Shown: positions 16,801-23,991, counted from the first letter of the stretch. The stretch: DNA of 37,982 nt from an uncultured Candidatus Saccharibacteria bacterium (GCA_938041005.1 CALHZJ010000040.1:1-37982); one strand, 5' to 3'. Translations and numbers: made by a program. Notes: generated by a model from the sequence alone, not told the origin.

Positions 16801-17440
16801 CAGGTATTTTAGCGGCAAATCGTACGTAATCCCCTGGATCGCTCCATTGGAATCCTTTTTCCTTGTCTGAAGAGTCAATCCAGTTATTAAACTTATTAAT
16901 ATTATCTGTGATAGGTTTTTCTACTGTTTTCTTAAAGGTTTGTTGCTGTTTTGCACCGAATAGACCATGCTCGCCAAATAGGTTTGCATAATCAAAATAT
17001 GTTGGTTTTTTAGGCGTTATCATGGGCTTGTTAGCTAGGTTTTGGTTTTGGATTTGCTTGTTTTCTTTGTTTACCCAATCTTGTTGCCCTTGAGGTGTTA
17101 GTACCTTAGGGGCGTCATTTATAGTCTTCTGAGGGATTTCTGGCTTAATCTCGGGAATAATAGGCTTAGTGAATTGATTTGCCGTTGGAACTGTATTTAC
17201 TTTAGGTACTGTATCTGTTTTAGGAGTTTCTTGTTTTTGTTGAAAAAGTCCTTGAGTAGGAGATGGACTACCAAAACTAGGCGTCTTGTTTAAGTTGTTT
17301 AAGACAGGATCCTGCTTAAAAGTAACTGCTGGCTTATTCTGAGGTTGCGCTTGAACTTGCTGTTCTTTACGTCGTTTTTCCTCATCACTAACCCAGCCTT
17401 TACCGCTGAAAAAGTTACCTATTCTTTGAAAAAAATCCAT
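10811..17440 (-). CDS. Giant polyvalent ejection protein with HELGH metallopeptidase and LPD38-like domain
   Basis: 2209 residues, the largest gene here. N-terminal 1-130 is Pro/Gln/Lys-rich and disordered; 200-400 has Gly/Ala-rich hydrophobic stretches that may insert in membranes. Around 976-980 the motif LNHELGHKLL (HExxH) marks a zinc peptidase. Around 1265-1290 ISQDTANYLRKKYPDYVPF is typical of LPD38 of phage polyvalent proteins. The C-terminal 400 residues are helical and end in a basic tail (KSRRPTSRVVTFR). Such multi-domain proteins are packed in the virion and injected with DNA. ATG at 17440, 14 nt from the upstream stop. Confidence 0.85.
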   Translation of the reverse strand: MDFFQRIGNFFSGKGWVSDEEKRRKEQQVQAQPQNKPAVTFKQDPVLNNLNKTPSFGSPSPTQGLFQQKQETPKTDTVPKVNTVPTANQFTKPIIPEIKPEIPQKTINDAPKVLTPQGQQDWVNKENKQIQNQNLANKPMITPKKPTYFDYANLFGEHGLFGAKQQQTFKKTVEKPITDNINKFNNWIDSSDKEKGFQWSDPGDYVRFAAKIPGGMIQGLAEAPNKMANAITGIESDENGKVKQLNGVQRFGKALDASLSVGGPAVGGSGTLLRSLAGLGKAGTKQAVKQGIGRTVLNGTKNLVKDSLKEGAEEVTQTFAQDLADDGKINTDKNTYFQSGTFGALGGGMMHGAGRAVNGVKGMVGNRINPYGESGVGINRLSPVQMKYNVAEVVGSITGDTRKRLSQAAFGDLQKARTGNPYRTSDGMDVELSRQGNRKFTNPQARATNENFTVKQRLAPYIDQVIEKSRLIDSAQDRSGHGVADGGFEYRELPVKYRGNDYTATLDIAKSNDHGRNTLYEGNIRKASVSPGELIEPGYNTEASTRNIAQEAQNVNEDVKYKLNPEHEAQVRAYNEHITRLRQREEYLRGQGMSENAPAMINLRKAQEQAIYARDHIGEVDENGLKYKHQAETKQNTIQELFDKYTPEKLQLMSDDELTNLSLRREYADILDSFGLNNPSKKARDSKSVRRIEDLAMEIYKSRHDERTPYEVEVEENSRRIQESQDRRKEVDKKYADGDYSQIDNDDTQALREKSDSLGRNAEWLLDQDNIYTDASAIKDELMTALRRQLGRKYGTNRHKSSFGSTYYSDGSGGEIRLADHEIPSTESREYYRSLYGDKYSQEIIVDNGLIIDGDLTSLDQYGLHIPENIREKIIELRNRSEKASLLLKEKSNIDEALSRIGEENARSSETKYKIDTKIQELADQEKLLARHLQLTGDENLVFNEWQNEMQKKALGYYDPKTDQINLNKLTEDTLNHELGHKLLTRVENKQDLLNSIRESYGDDYLINKYGSQYGNDLNLLAEEQLADGFSDYYNGRLNGEDKVRLGTRLGIPQKVLAIYDRITEAIMGLVGKQDAIKQFYAQMETGKFRNEVFGNTEQLPAYKKSDSSADIDNYVNELANEQKLARKGEQPTLRERWQDFKADMREKFVDRFAPIEDRIKNQSEQLEMRNAIDRTLRADGISEAFIRDNNFDKLITSFKNKKELQTFDQALIVKHALELEANGIETGRDLAKDKALIKATSKRFAKEFKQVREYSDKVLQQTVDYGLISQDTANYLRKKYPDYVPFDRIFSDKEIDTQMKHGVGAGEASLSKQDIVQRIKGSSRSIDSPLNALITKTQDMIQQGERNKTAELLASYAKDPKNPFQLRELKAGESANGRPTISYLDNGKKRTFLAAPEVAKAAKNMNREQMNIVLRALATPARVLRMGATTVNAGFTMANVVKDFVGATINSKGGINSMNPKTLAEAIGAGFHHKGDLYLEMQREGVVGNSYEILRNASELNLNEIRSHKNLATRALHSLKSPLRTLENTIGRSEDIGRAIQYVANKKYAKRKGMSESEAVKFAADQARWNSTNFARSGTYGKTINTVVPYSNANIQGQRITLRRMKENPARYTAKITMGIVAPTIAVLAWNYADEDRKKVMENIPDYVKENNVVVVSPNAKYNKEQNKWEGVYLVPVPPQFSPLHRQLNNMVASTMADKKFDMVKAGGDAVEQITTVNPTELRRTGAQYIPQAAKPLVESFANKNLFTGQEIVPEAMKNLEQKDQWDSSTSLTARKVGELTGLSPKVIDNTFRTSTAGGGQNLLHGTDFAIAKATGASDDEIKGRSMLDSVVGRFYAPKGTSQSSYFYQSLEKASKDNKLVGDDLAYFKALTTRKYNGDGSVEGKTDADVLMTNRTLANKPNIAKALSDAAKWRSEQTGEELDPLYKLPVDKQQYFYHIQGSPKNSAEQRKLKQDAPWLEDFQKERSAYFKRQDFKSGKSNRVPYPEVSDELQATLKTYHDIPSSPQKWAFLDAHPELSDHFKQIEDYNNKVREAQGYAPLRTRPQQSQYVKMQMANKNWRDPAVAKYLQDLNVYNITNSASLAEMQGEELSPKALRAIQSVGKYGLVKNPDGTFALKYPDGQGTNESHIQAGAIDMSSFGRRRGGRSGSSNGTRTSTDTLKLSNATALGMNAFKKNKGGLPQFSVKAIQKSGLLKSRRPTSRVVTFR

Positions 17441-17453
17441 CTCCTAATACTCC

Positions 17454-18629
17454 CTACATTAACTGCTGCTTCTTTTTCTTTTCTTCATCACTTAAGATTG
17501 GTCGCAAGTTTGGTGAAATCTCATCATTTACACCGCCAATCTCTGAATTATCCTTGACCGTAACGTCCTTAGGATCGTATGTAGCAAGGTCTGGAGCCTT
17601 CCAGTCCACTTTCTGTATAGGAATGCTACGATCACGTCCTAATTCGTCAATCTCTGTACCTAATCGGTTGATTTGGTCACGTGTGCCTTGCTGACTTGCA
17701 ATAGCAGCTGCCATGCTTGAACCATTTGCCGTCTGTTTGCCCACGTTAGCGCTTCTGACACGATCTAACAGTTCAGCACGAGATTGTGCTATCTTTTGCT
17801 TTACGCTGTTTACACGGTTGTCATATTCGCTCTGAATGTCATCTTTGTTTTTATTGTAAGCGTTCTTCACTGCGAAATAATTGACGTCCATATCTCGGCG
17901 GTTCTTAGCGTATGCGTCCTGAGCTTCACCTTGCTGCTTTGAGGCAGCTTTAGCGATCTCATAAGGCGCTACAGTCTTAGCAAATGAGCTATCTCCTGCT
18001 CCGCCAGCCGCTAGAATACCCTTAGCTGAGCGAACCTTAGTTGCTGTATCGCTTTCAATTTGGTCGCGTGTCTTTTTGATGTTGTCAATTGCGTCTTTGG
18101 TGTTCATGTTGTAACGACCAGTTGACTCATTGAAGCTGTTTTCGTTTTCTTGCCATGCACGGTCTTTAGCTTTTCCAGCATTAGCAATACCGACGGCTTC
18201 CTGACCGCCTAGACGGTTGATAGCTGAGTTAGCTTGTGCGATTTCGTCGTCGTATTTAGCGATAGCGTCTGCCTTATTTCTAGCTTCTTGAGCAGCGAAT
18301 GGGTTGAAACCACCTCCGCCAGGACCGACGACAGACTCAGGGGCGTCTCCTGTGTCATTGTTGGGTGTCATGCCGCCACGATTAGGGTCGGCTTGTTCTT
18401 TATACGCCTGATTCTTCCAATAGTTAGCCGTGTTGTCGTCCCAGCGTCCAGCATTGTTAACTCCATTTTTACCAGCGACGTAGACATTACCGTCTCTACC
18501 TTTCCAGAACGTACCGCGAACTACACCATTGCGTACATCTGCGTGAACACCTTTGTTGTCCCTGACACGACCAAACGGTCCGTTGTCGTCAAAGATGTTT
18601 CCTCTTGACCAATCTCCAAAGAGTGCCAT
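17454..18629 (-). CDS. Internal virion / ejection-associated coiled-coil protein
   Basis: 391 residues. The N-terminus (1-80) is aromatic- and Gly-rich with repeated 'GRWDDNTANYW'-type turns, then a Gly/Pro hinge (95-115), and from 118 to about 330 long Ala/Lys/Glu helices (EARNKADAIAKYDDEIAQANSAINRL...). The C-terminus is acidic then ends KKKKQQLM. It sits just upstream of the giant protein and is rich in coiled coil, as internal core proteins of podoviruses are. Exact family not recognised. Its ribosome site AAGGAG is buried in a terminator-like hairpin at 18630-18659. Confidence 0.7.
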   Translation of the reverse strand: MALFGDWSRGNIFDDNGPFGRVRDNKGVHADVRNGVVRGTFWKGRDGNVYVAGKNGVNNAGRWDDNTANYWKNQAYKEQADPNRGGMTPNNDTGDAPESVVGPGGGGFNPFAAQEARNKADAIAKYDDEIAQANSAINRLGGQEAVGIANAGKAKDRAWQENENSFNESTGRYNMNTKDAIDNIKKTRDQIESDTATKVRSAKGILAAGGAGDSSFAKTVAPYEIAKAASKQQGEAQDAYAKNRRDMDVNYFAVKNAYNKNKDDIQSEYDNRVNSVKQKIAQSRAELLDRVRSANVGKQTANGSSMAAAIASQQGTRDQINRLGTEIDELGRDRSIPIQKVDWKAPDLATYDPKDVTVKDNSEIGGVNDEISPNLRPILSDEEKKKKQQLM

Positions 18630-18659
18630 AAAAAATCTCCTTATTTTGTTATAAGGAGA
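18630..18659 (-). terminator. Terminator hairpin that also holds the next gene's ribosome site
   Basis: On the minus strand a perfect 9-bp stem (18651-18659 with 18636-18644, loop 18645-18650) is followed by six T, then ATG at 18629. The downstream arm contains AAGGAG, the only ribosome site for the gene at 17454-18629. The element ends the moron cassette and may also control that gene. Confidence 0.65.
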
Positions 18660-18681
18660 GAGACTCAGCAGAAGATGTTAT

Positions 18682-19215
18682 TTATTTGAGTTCGCAGAAG
18701 TGCTGAACGACGACACCGTTCTTTACGCCTATGCCTGTTTTCGTATACTTAGGATTTTGTAGAGCCTTCCTGTGTGGTTCTGAGTTCATCCAGCTGTTAA
18801 AAGCGTCTCGGGATGTATCCGAGCTGTTATCTGTTCGCCAGGTTAGGTTCTCGCTAGCACGTCTGCACTCCCCGCCCGTATGTTTAAATACCAGCTCATA
18901 CCCATGTATTCCCTCGGGTGATACATGATCGCGATAGTTGCGGTTTACCATATCATCTGCTTTTTCCTGTGCACTGGCGTTTATCCTTGGGTCAACTTCT
19001 AATGGCGCTACACCAATTCTTGCACGCTCTTGGTTTACTAGTTCCAGGATCCTTTGGGGGTCGGCAGGCTGTTCTTCAATGTCTGTTGAATATTCAGAGA
19101 ATTTACTGTGATATTTCACATCTTCTTTATCTGATTCCCGAGCTTCAGTGTATTCAAACCACGCACCAATACCTACTACAATAGCTAGAATGGTGATGAT
19201 TATAACCTTTTTCAT
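18682..19215 (-). CDS. CAP (SCP/PR1) domain protein, membrane-anchored or secreted moron
   Basis: 177 residues. A hydrophobic N-terminus (3-20) acts as signal or anchor without a clear cleavage site, then an acidic linker (25-52). The CAP domain (55-176) has H97 (RDHVSPEG), E122 (ASENLTW), H148 (SEPHRKAL) and a closing GIGVKNGVVVQHFC; C117 and C174 may form a disulphide. CAP proteins are extracytoplasmic and varied in role. It has its own leaderless promoter at 19222-19250 and a terminator behind it. It is unrelated to virion assembly by position and is likely expressed in the lysogen. Confidence 0.85.
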   Translation of the reverse strand: MKKVIIITILAIVVGIGAWFEYTEARESDKEDVKYHSKFSEYSTDIEEQPADPQRILELVNQERARIGVAPLEVDPRINASAQEKADDMVNRNYRDHVSPEGIHGYELVFKHTGGECRRASENLTWRTDNSSDTSRDAFNSWMNSEPHRKALQNPKYTKTGIGVKNGVVVQHFCELK

Positions 19216-19221
19216 GTTTAC

Positions 19222-19250
19222 ACACTAGCACAACAGAGGTAATTTGTCAA
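19222..19250 (-). promoter_or_regulatory. Moron promoter with leaderless geometry
   Basis: TTGACA (19245-19250), 17-bp spacer, TAGTGT (19222-19227), then six nt to ATG at 19215. The -35 is perfect. The distance places +1 on the A of the start codon, as for the host gene at 1018-1305. Confidence 0.7.
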
Positions 19251-19258
19251 GATGTAGT

Positions 19259-19795
19259 TTAATACAACCACTGACTCACTCCGCCGTGATGTGAGCAAGT
19301 TCCTCTTCCAGTTGAATACGACCTTGTGCCATCCCGACAGATAGCTCCACCTCTTTCTTGCTGAGATTCCATATACTCCATGTATTCATCGTTATAGTCT
19401 GGTTCTCCCTCGTCCATGGCTTCTTTGCAGTCATCATTATACATACAATCATATGCAGCTTTAGAAGTCGGCGTATATCTGACAACCTGATTGACTGGCT
19501 GTTTTACAACAGTCTCTTTGTTAGGATATCCAGATTTTGAGGCTTTACAGACTTGTTTTGAACCATTCTGACCTACAGTTTCTATGCGACTTGTTTCATA
19601 CTGAGATTTACCCTTATCTATATTGACAGTGTCGTAATTTATAGCTTCCACTGTGCAAGGCTTGTAGTAAACTGGTGCGAAGTAGTCGTATATCTGTTGC
19701 CAGTATACAAGACTAAATATACCTATCCAAAATGCTGGTAATATTAAATATCCGCCAATTTCTGCCCAATCTATGTTTTTGATCCACTGCTTCAT
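19259..19795 (-). CDS. Membrane-anchored G5 + DUF3761 protein (moron)
   Basis: 178 residues. One TM helix (about 13-31) leaves the C-terminal part outside. Residues 70-107 (ETVGQNGSKQVCKASK...KETVVKQPVNQVV) match the G5 fold; the Glu/Tyr-rich segment 120-148 is a spacer; 149-177 (GGAICRDGTRSYSTGRGTCS...) matches DUF3761, a short Cys/His motif common in secreted actinobacterial and Patescibacteria proteins. A GGGAG ribosome site precedes ATG 19795. It has a separate promoter at 19831-19836. Probable surface modifier of the lysogen. Confidence 0.8.
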   Translation of the reverse strand: MKQWIKNIDWAEIGGYLILPAFWIGIFSLVYWQQIYDYFAPVYYKPCTVEAINYDTVNIDKGKSQYETSRIETVGQNGSKQVCKASKSGYPNKETVVKQPVNQVVRYTPTSKAAYDCMYNDDCKEAMDEGEPDYNDEYMEYMESQQERGGAICRDGTRSYSTGRGTCSHHGGVSQWLY

Positions 19796-19830
19796 CTATC
19801 TTCTCCCACAAGATTAAATGATTTGCCACC

Positions 19831-19845
19831 ATTATACTATAGTAT
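19831..19845 (-). promoter_or_regulatory. Moron promoter -10 with overlapping palindrome
   Basis: Minus-strand TATAAT at 19831-19836, overlapped by the perfect 12-bp palindrome ATACTATAGTAT (19834-19845). The palindrome could be an operator. No good -35 is seen at 17 bp. Confidence 0.5.
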
Positions 19846-19930
19846 GAGCAATAACACACTCTACTAAGTCTCTCTCCAAATTGTTAATCTTCGACCTCTC
19901 ATTTATCGCGGAGAGGCAAAACGCGGAGAA

Positions 19931-19950
19931 GGGGCGAGTTTCCCCGCCCC
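19931..19950 (-). terminator. Terminator after the major capsid gene
   Basis: GGGGCG/CGCCCC stem with an 8-nt loop, 7 bp after the capsid stop, then TTCTCC on the minus strand. The stem is strong and the U-tract weak, so partial read-through into the tail genes is possible. Confidence 0.5.
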
Positions 19951-19956
19951 AAATTG

Positions 19957-20808
19957 CTAGGCTTTCTTCAGAACCTGAACAGCAGGTTTCTTCTTATCAA
20001 AGACGAATGCGTCATAGACAACACGACCGTTGACGAAGTAACCGCTAGCGCTCTCCTTAAACTTACCCTGGTTGTAGTCAGCCAAGTGTTTTGGAGCGGC
20101 AGCTGCCATTTCGTGCGTCAAGATAAGCTGAACATTAGTTGGTAGGTAGCTATCTGGCACTTCAATAATCAAACAGCCGTCGATACGACCGTAGTTACCG
20201 CTTCGGCGGCTCTGAGCGGTCATTTCACTGGCTGGTGTAAAGTTTTGGTCGAGCCTCAACTTTGCGAACTCGGTTGCACTAACGAAGGCAACACGACCTG
20301 TGGTTGGTACTAGTGCGTTAGTCTGAGCAACCATCAAGTCGGTAAATGTTTCATATGCGTTTGCCTTAGTTGTAGCTTTGGTTGTTACCTTGCCTGCCTC
20401 AACTAATGCATTCAAGTTGTGTTTGTCTAGAGTTGGAATAATAACCTCTTCCATCTGCACACGCATAAATTCGCTTGCGTCAAGTGAGCCGTCGCGTGAG
20501 AACTTAGCGTCTGCAAGGTCAATTGAACCCGCAAAGTATTTATCTCCTGAAGCTGTTATTATTTGCTCTGAGTTGCCTACGGCTTTGTATTCGTAGCCAA
20601 ATGAGCCTACACCACCACCGCTAGTGCCAGGAGTTTTGCGTGTAGTGTAGTCACGCAATTCTTGTGAGTCGGTTGAGAACACCTTAAATGATTTAGTAGT
20701 ACCACCAACAACTTCATATTTACCCTTAAAGGCGGGTGCTGTTAATGATTTAAGTGTATATCCCTTATCAAGGATTTTTGAATATGCTTGTGGCAAGTTA
20801 ATAGCCAT
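19957..20808 (-). CDS. Major capsid protein (HK97-fold type)
   Basis: 283 residues. The order scaffold - this gene, a SGGGVGSFGYEYKAV loop, long EFMRVQMEEVIIPTLDKHNLNAL helix, ALVPTTGRVAFVSATEFAKL segment and a DGCLIIEVPDSYLP...A-domain-like strand are usual for HK97-fold coats of small tailed phages. The length is typical for a coat without a delta domain. ATG at 20808 with AGGAG. Likely the most expressed structural gene; a terminator follows. Confidence 0.85.
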   Translation of the reverse strand: MAINLPQAYSKILDKGYTLKSLTAPAFKGKYEVVGGTTKSFKVFSTDSQELRDYTTRKTPGTSGGGVGSFGYEYKAVGNSEQIITASGDKYFAGSIDLADAKFSRDGSLDASEFMRVQMEEVIIPTLDKHNLNALVEAGKVTTKATTKANAYETFTDLMVAQTNALVPTTGRVAFVSATEFAKLRLDQNFTPASEMTAQSRRSGNYGRIDGCLIIEVPDSYLPTNVQLILTHEMAAAAPKHLADYNQGKFKESASGYFVNGRVVYDAFVFDKKKPAVQVLKKA

Positions 20809-20849
20809 TTTATTTTTCTCCTATGGTTAGTTTTTTTAGATTGAAGGAT

Positions 20850-21665
20850 TTAATCGAAGAATCCATTTACAAATTGTTTTTCGTCTACTTCTTCTGATGT
20901 AGCCGCTCCGCCAGCATTCATTACTGCCGCGGATTGCTTTGCTCTAGATATCTTCTTACTACCAGCTTTCAGACCTTCTTCGTAAATGCCGTGCAAGTCT
21001 GTCATAAACTCATAGAGCTTTTTGTCTGCCGAGATTGGTGCGCCCTCTTCGTTAAATTGCAGATTTGCCGCACTTACGTACATGTCAGCTGCTTTTTTAG
21101 TGAAGTCTGCATTGTATTCAGGTGAAGTTTCATCGAATACAGGATAGTCTTTAAGCAGTTCTACTCTATCGAGCGACATATTGTACTGAAGGTCAGCAAT
21201 ATCTGCCGATATTTCGTTTAACTGCGACTGCTGTTGGTCAAGCTCCTGATTGTATAGAAGGGCTTGGATTGCAGCGTCTTGTGGGTCTAACCCTGCAGCT
21301 TCTAGCTGTTCTGGTGTTATTCGGTTTTCATTAATTGAGCTTTGTAGTTGTTTGATACCTTCGTATTCAGCTACTTCTCGCTTTAGTTCTTCCCGACGGG
21401 ACACCAACCCTCGAATATCGTCATTCAGCTGAGCTTTACGCTCCTCTGCTTTTGAATATTCCGGCTTTTCTTCGCCCTCTTCAGGCTGTTTTTCTTGGGT
21501 TTCGTCTGTTTTGGACTCACCCTCCGACTGTTCGCCTGAATCCTTATCGCCCCAGAAGCCGTCTGTCAGTGATTTTTCATCAGTATTGTCGGTTGAGTTT
21601 TGTGATGTTGACGACACATCTGCCGCACTCTGGCTTGTATTTACGTCTGTAGTGGTATTGTCCAC
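20850..21665 (-). CDS. Capsid scaffolding protein
   Basis: 271 residues, GTG start at 21665 with AAAGGAG. The N-terminus (1-75) is Ser/Thr/Asp/Glu-rich and disordered; 75-190 is a long coiled coil (QLNDDIRGLVSRREELKREVAEYEGIKQLQ...); the C-terminus (235-271) has a basic helix (KKISRAKQSAAVMNAG) then FVNGFFD, as in capsid-binding scaffold tails. It is placed between portal and coat as usual. Confidence 0.82.
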   Translation of the reverse strand: MDNTTTDVNTSQSAADVSSTSQNSTDNTDEKSLTDGFWGDKDSGEQSEGESKTDETQEKQPEEGEEKPEYSKAEERKAQLNDDIRGLVSRREELKREVAEYEGIKQLQSSINENRITPEQLEAAGLDPQDAAIQALLYNQELDQQQSQLNEISADIADLQYNMSLDRVELLKDYPVFDETSPEYNADFTKKAADMYVSAANLQFNEEGAPISADKKLYEFMTDLHGIYEEGLKAGSKKISRAKQSAAVMNAGGAATSEEVDEKQFVNGFFD

Positions 21666-21790
21666 GGTTTTTTACTCCTTTATTTAGTTATTTACGACCT
21701 TTTACATCGGTGCGCAGATGAGAGCTCAGGAGACGAACTCTTACCTGCGGAGATACTACTAAGGTCTTATCTCTACAGGTAACAACCCGC
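21666..21790 (-). ncRNA. Structured leader before scaffold/capsid
   Basis: A gene-free 125-nt stretch. TTACCTG (21741-21747) pairs with CAGGTAA (21776-21782), and inside it GAGAT pairs with ATCTC, giving a two-step hairpin; GAGCTC and further short repeats lie closer to the scaffold start. Such an ordered leader before the most abundant proteins may stabilise or process the mRNA. No known riboswitch form was recognised. Confidence 0.4.
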
Positions 21791-21979
21791 CTAGAATAAC
21801 TTCTCTAGTCGATACGCTCCTTTCTCTCCAACCAAATAAACGCCTAACGGTAAAACTGCTGTTAAGCTTGGATCGTCTACACAAATCAAAACCCTGCCCT
21901 CCTGTCTGAATTCGTGACTAGCAAGCAACGATTCAGTATCTAGTGGTTGTTCTAGCTTTTCTCTAACATCCTCAGTCAT
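21791..21979 (-). CDS. Small protein between portal and scaffold
   Basis: 62 residues, overlapping the upstream gene by 8 nt. The first 25 residues are acidic and helical; residues 28-62 look like a small beta unit (GRVLICVDDPSLTAVLPLGVYLVGEKGAYRLEKLF). No family was recognised. Its place suggests a minor head or assembly role. Confidence 0.7.
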   Translation of the reverse strand: MTEDVREKLEQPLDTESLLASHEFRQEGRVLICVDDPSLTAVLPLGVYLVGEKGAYRLEKLF

Positions 21980-22274
21980 TTTCTTTTACCTTGTCTGTCT
22001 GGGCTTTTATCCACGACTTAAGCTCTATAAGGTCATTCACACGCCACCTAGCAGCTAATATCTGTACTTTCAAGGATTTCTCAGAAGTTTCAGGATTCAT
22101 TGTTAATTGATTGATGTTTTGGGCTAGTTGGATCTTTTCATCAATTCCATTGAGTAGAGTTTTTAGTAGGTTAATCTCTTCTTTAGCTACAGTTCTTTCC
22201 TTGCTTTCTTTAGTCTTCCGCTCTTCTGGGATATCCAAAGAAAACCCGCTGTTTGGGATCAAATCGTTATTCAT
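21972..22274 (-). CDS. Small helical protein after portal
   Basis: 100 residues from the ATG at 22274, chosen for GAGGAG 5 nt before it; it overlaps the portal end by 8 nt. Residues 20-95 are charged and helical with coiled-coil spacing (EEINLLKTLLNGIDEKIQLAQNINQL). No family was recognised. The position suggests a head assembly factor. Confidence 0.72.
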   Translation of the reverse strand: MNNDLIPNSGFSLDIPEERKTKESKERTVAKEEINLLKTLLNGIDEKIQLAQNINQLTMNPETSEKSLKVQILAARWRVNDLIELKSWIKAQTDKVKEND

Positions 22275-23907
22275 ACTGCTCCTCACTGTCGGCTACGCCG
22301 TTATTGTTTTGATCAAGGTCGATAATCAACTCTTCAGGGTCGTCAACACCCGATTTGTTAATCATTCGCTTTAATAGCTGATCTTTGCGGATATATTGAC
22401 CTAATTCAGGGTCAGACTGAACCAGTTCTAGTATTCCCTTTAGGTTTTCCATCGATTGTTCGTCATCTTTGAGCTTTGACGTGGACGCATCAACCTTGAA
22501 CTTAAAGCCCTTTATTTCTTTGCTGTAATCAACGATAGCTGTAGTTGCATTAAAATTAGGATCTTCAACTTGTCGACGCTTGATATATTCTTGGGTGAGC
22601 TCAATCGTTTTTGTGCCTTCAGATAGCGCAAAATGGATATTAAGCATCGTTTCGCAGACATCACCAAACCAGTCTTCGAACTGTTTGCGAAGATAATTGT
22701 CACTAATACTTGTACGCTCTTGCTGTGCTTTAACACCGCTATCTGTTCGAGAAAAGCCAGGATTGCCGACTTCAGCAGATATACTGGTATCATTAGCGTT
22801 ATTTATGTTTAAGATCTGGCTCTTGATTAGACCATAATTGTTCGAAAAGTTACTTAATGCGTGCGTAGAAATATTAACTGGCGAAATGCTTGCGTTAGGA
22901 TCTGTCCCTAAATCCCAAATAGCATTTACTTTGAATCGTATAGTTGAAGTATCAAATGAACCTCGTTTCATGAGCGGTGGGTTTAATCCTAGAGCTTCTG
23001 CATACTGGTACATTTGTATCTCTGAATCGAGCATGTTTTGAAGACCTGCCACAAGCTCCACTGCACCACGTCCAATCGGACTAGACATATCCATGTCGTG
23101 GTATAGAAAATGAATCGGGATAACACCTCTCGGGTCAGGGTTGACAGTCGAGTAGATAACCTCTTTGTTGTCTGGACTATATCCGTAAAATAGCGCACCC
23201 TTTCCCTTTTGGAAGGCAAAAATAATCTCAATGCCGCCCATCTCAAGCCCTAGAGAACGCTCAGCAGGAGTTTTGCTTTCATTATCCTTCTCTTTAGCTT
23301 GTAGGTTAACTAGTTTATCTAGACGCCAGCCACTCTTTATTCCCTGTTTGTTTAATTGTTTTTCGCGGTAAATTAGGTACTTAATATCACTTGGTTGGTA
23401 CCAAGCTCGTAAGAAAATAACGTTACAGTCTTTATCGTAGACTTTTCCAGATTCTAAGATAACGTCTTTTATGTATGGTAATTTGAAGTCTGCACCAAAA
23501 TAATCTCCGTGTTGTGCATAGAAGCAATATGCGGGCTGAGCTCCATACGTCATGGATTTACTCGACGCTCCCCAGGACTTCTGTAAGACGCTACCAGTTG
23601 TGTTTGCGTGCGGAATAATATCTTCTGTAAGATCTAAGTTAGCAATACCAGCCAAATCTTTATCTTTGTCTAAACTCGTCACTAAGCCCGTAGGAATCTG
23701 CTGAATTACACTTTTAGGACGTGACTGAATATAGCTAGCGGTTGTACCATCTGTCATATCTGGGAAGCCTGATGGTAAATTATTTTTAGGCTTATTAAGA
23801 GCAATACGCTCGTATTCATCAACTTTCGCTAATGCTGAAGCATATTTTTTCTTACTATCCTCATATGCGTCGCCGATGTTAGATTCGTCTATAAAAGAAA
23901 AAGCCAC
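22267..23907 (-). CDS. Portal protein
   Basis: 546 residues, GTG start at 23907 behind GGGGGA. The pattern of podovirus portals is present: an N-terminal coiled segment, a central domain with VILESGKVYDKDCNVIFLRAW and PRGVIPIHFLYHDMDMSSPIGRGAVELVAGLQNMLDSEIQMYQYAEALGL (a conserved portal segment), then a long C-terminal helical stem and an acidic tail (EELIIDLDQNNNGVADSEEQYE) that resembles a calcium-loop sequence. It follows the terminase genes and forms the ring for packaging and ejection. Confidence 0.88.
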   Translation of the reverse strand: MAFSFIDESNIGDAYEDSKKKYASALAKVDEYERIALNKPKNNLPSGFPDMTDGTTASYIQSRPKSVIQQIPTGLVTSLDKDKDLAGIANLDLTEDIIPHANTTGSVLQKSWGASSKSMTYGAQPAYCFYAQHGDYFGADFKLPYIKDVILESGKVYDKDCNVIFLRAWYQPSDIKYLIYREKQLNKQGIKSGWRLDKLVNLQAKEKDNESKTPAERSLGLEMGGIEIIFAFQKGKGALFYGYSPDNKEVIYSTVNPDPRGVIPIHFLYHDMDMSSPIGRGAVELVAGLQNMLDSEIQMYQYAEALGLNPPLMKRGSFDTSTIRFKVNAIWDLGTDPNASISPVNISTHALSNFSNNYGLIKSQILNINNANDTSISAEVGNPGFSRTDSGVKAQQERTSISDNYLRKQFEDWFGDVCETMLNIHFALSEGTKTIELTQEYIKRRQVEDPNFNATTAIVDYSKEIKGFKFKVDASTSKLKDDEQSMENLKGILELVQSDPELGQYIRKDQLLKRMINKSGVDDPEELIIDLDQNNNGVADSEEQYE

Positions 23908-23982
23908 TGGTTTCCCCCAACGTAAAAATTACTGTTACGTAATCATCACGCTGGGCATTTCCCAGTAGCTTGTTACTCGTCT

Positions 23983-23991
23983 ATAATATCA
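23983..23991 (-). promoter_or_regulatory. Extended -10 promoter before portal
   Basis: Minus-strand TGATATTAT, in the gap between the gene at 24009 and the portal start, +1 near 23976. A CTGGG/CCCAG hairpin lies in the leader. No clear -35. Confidence 0.5.
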
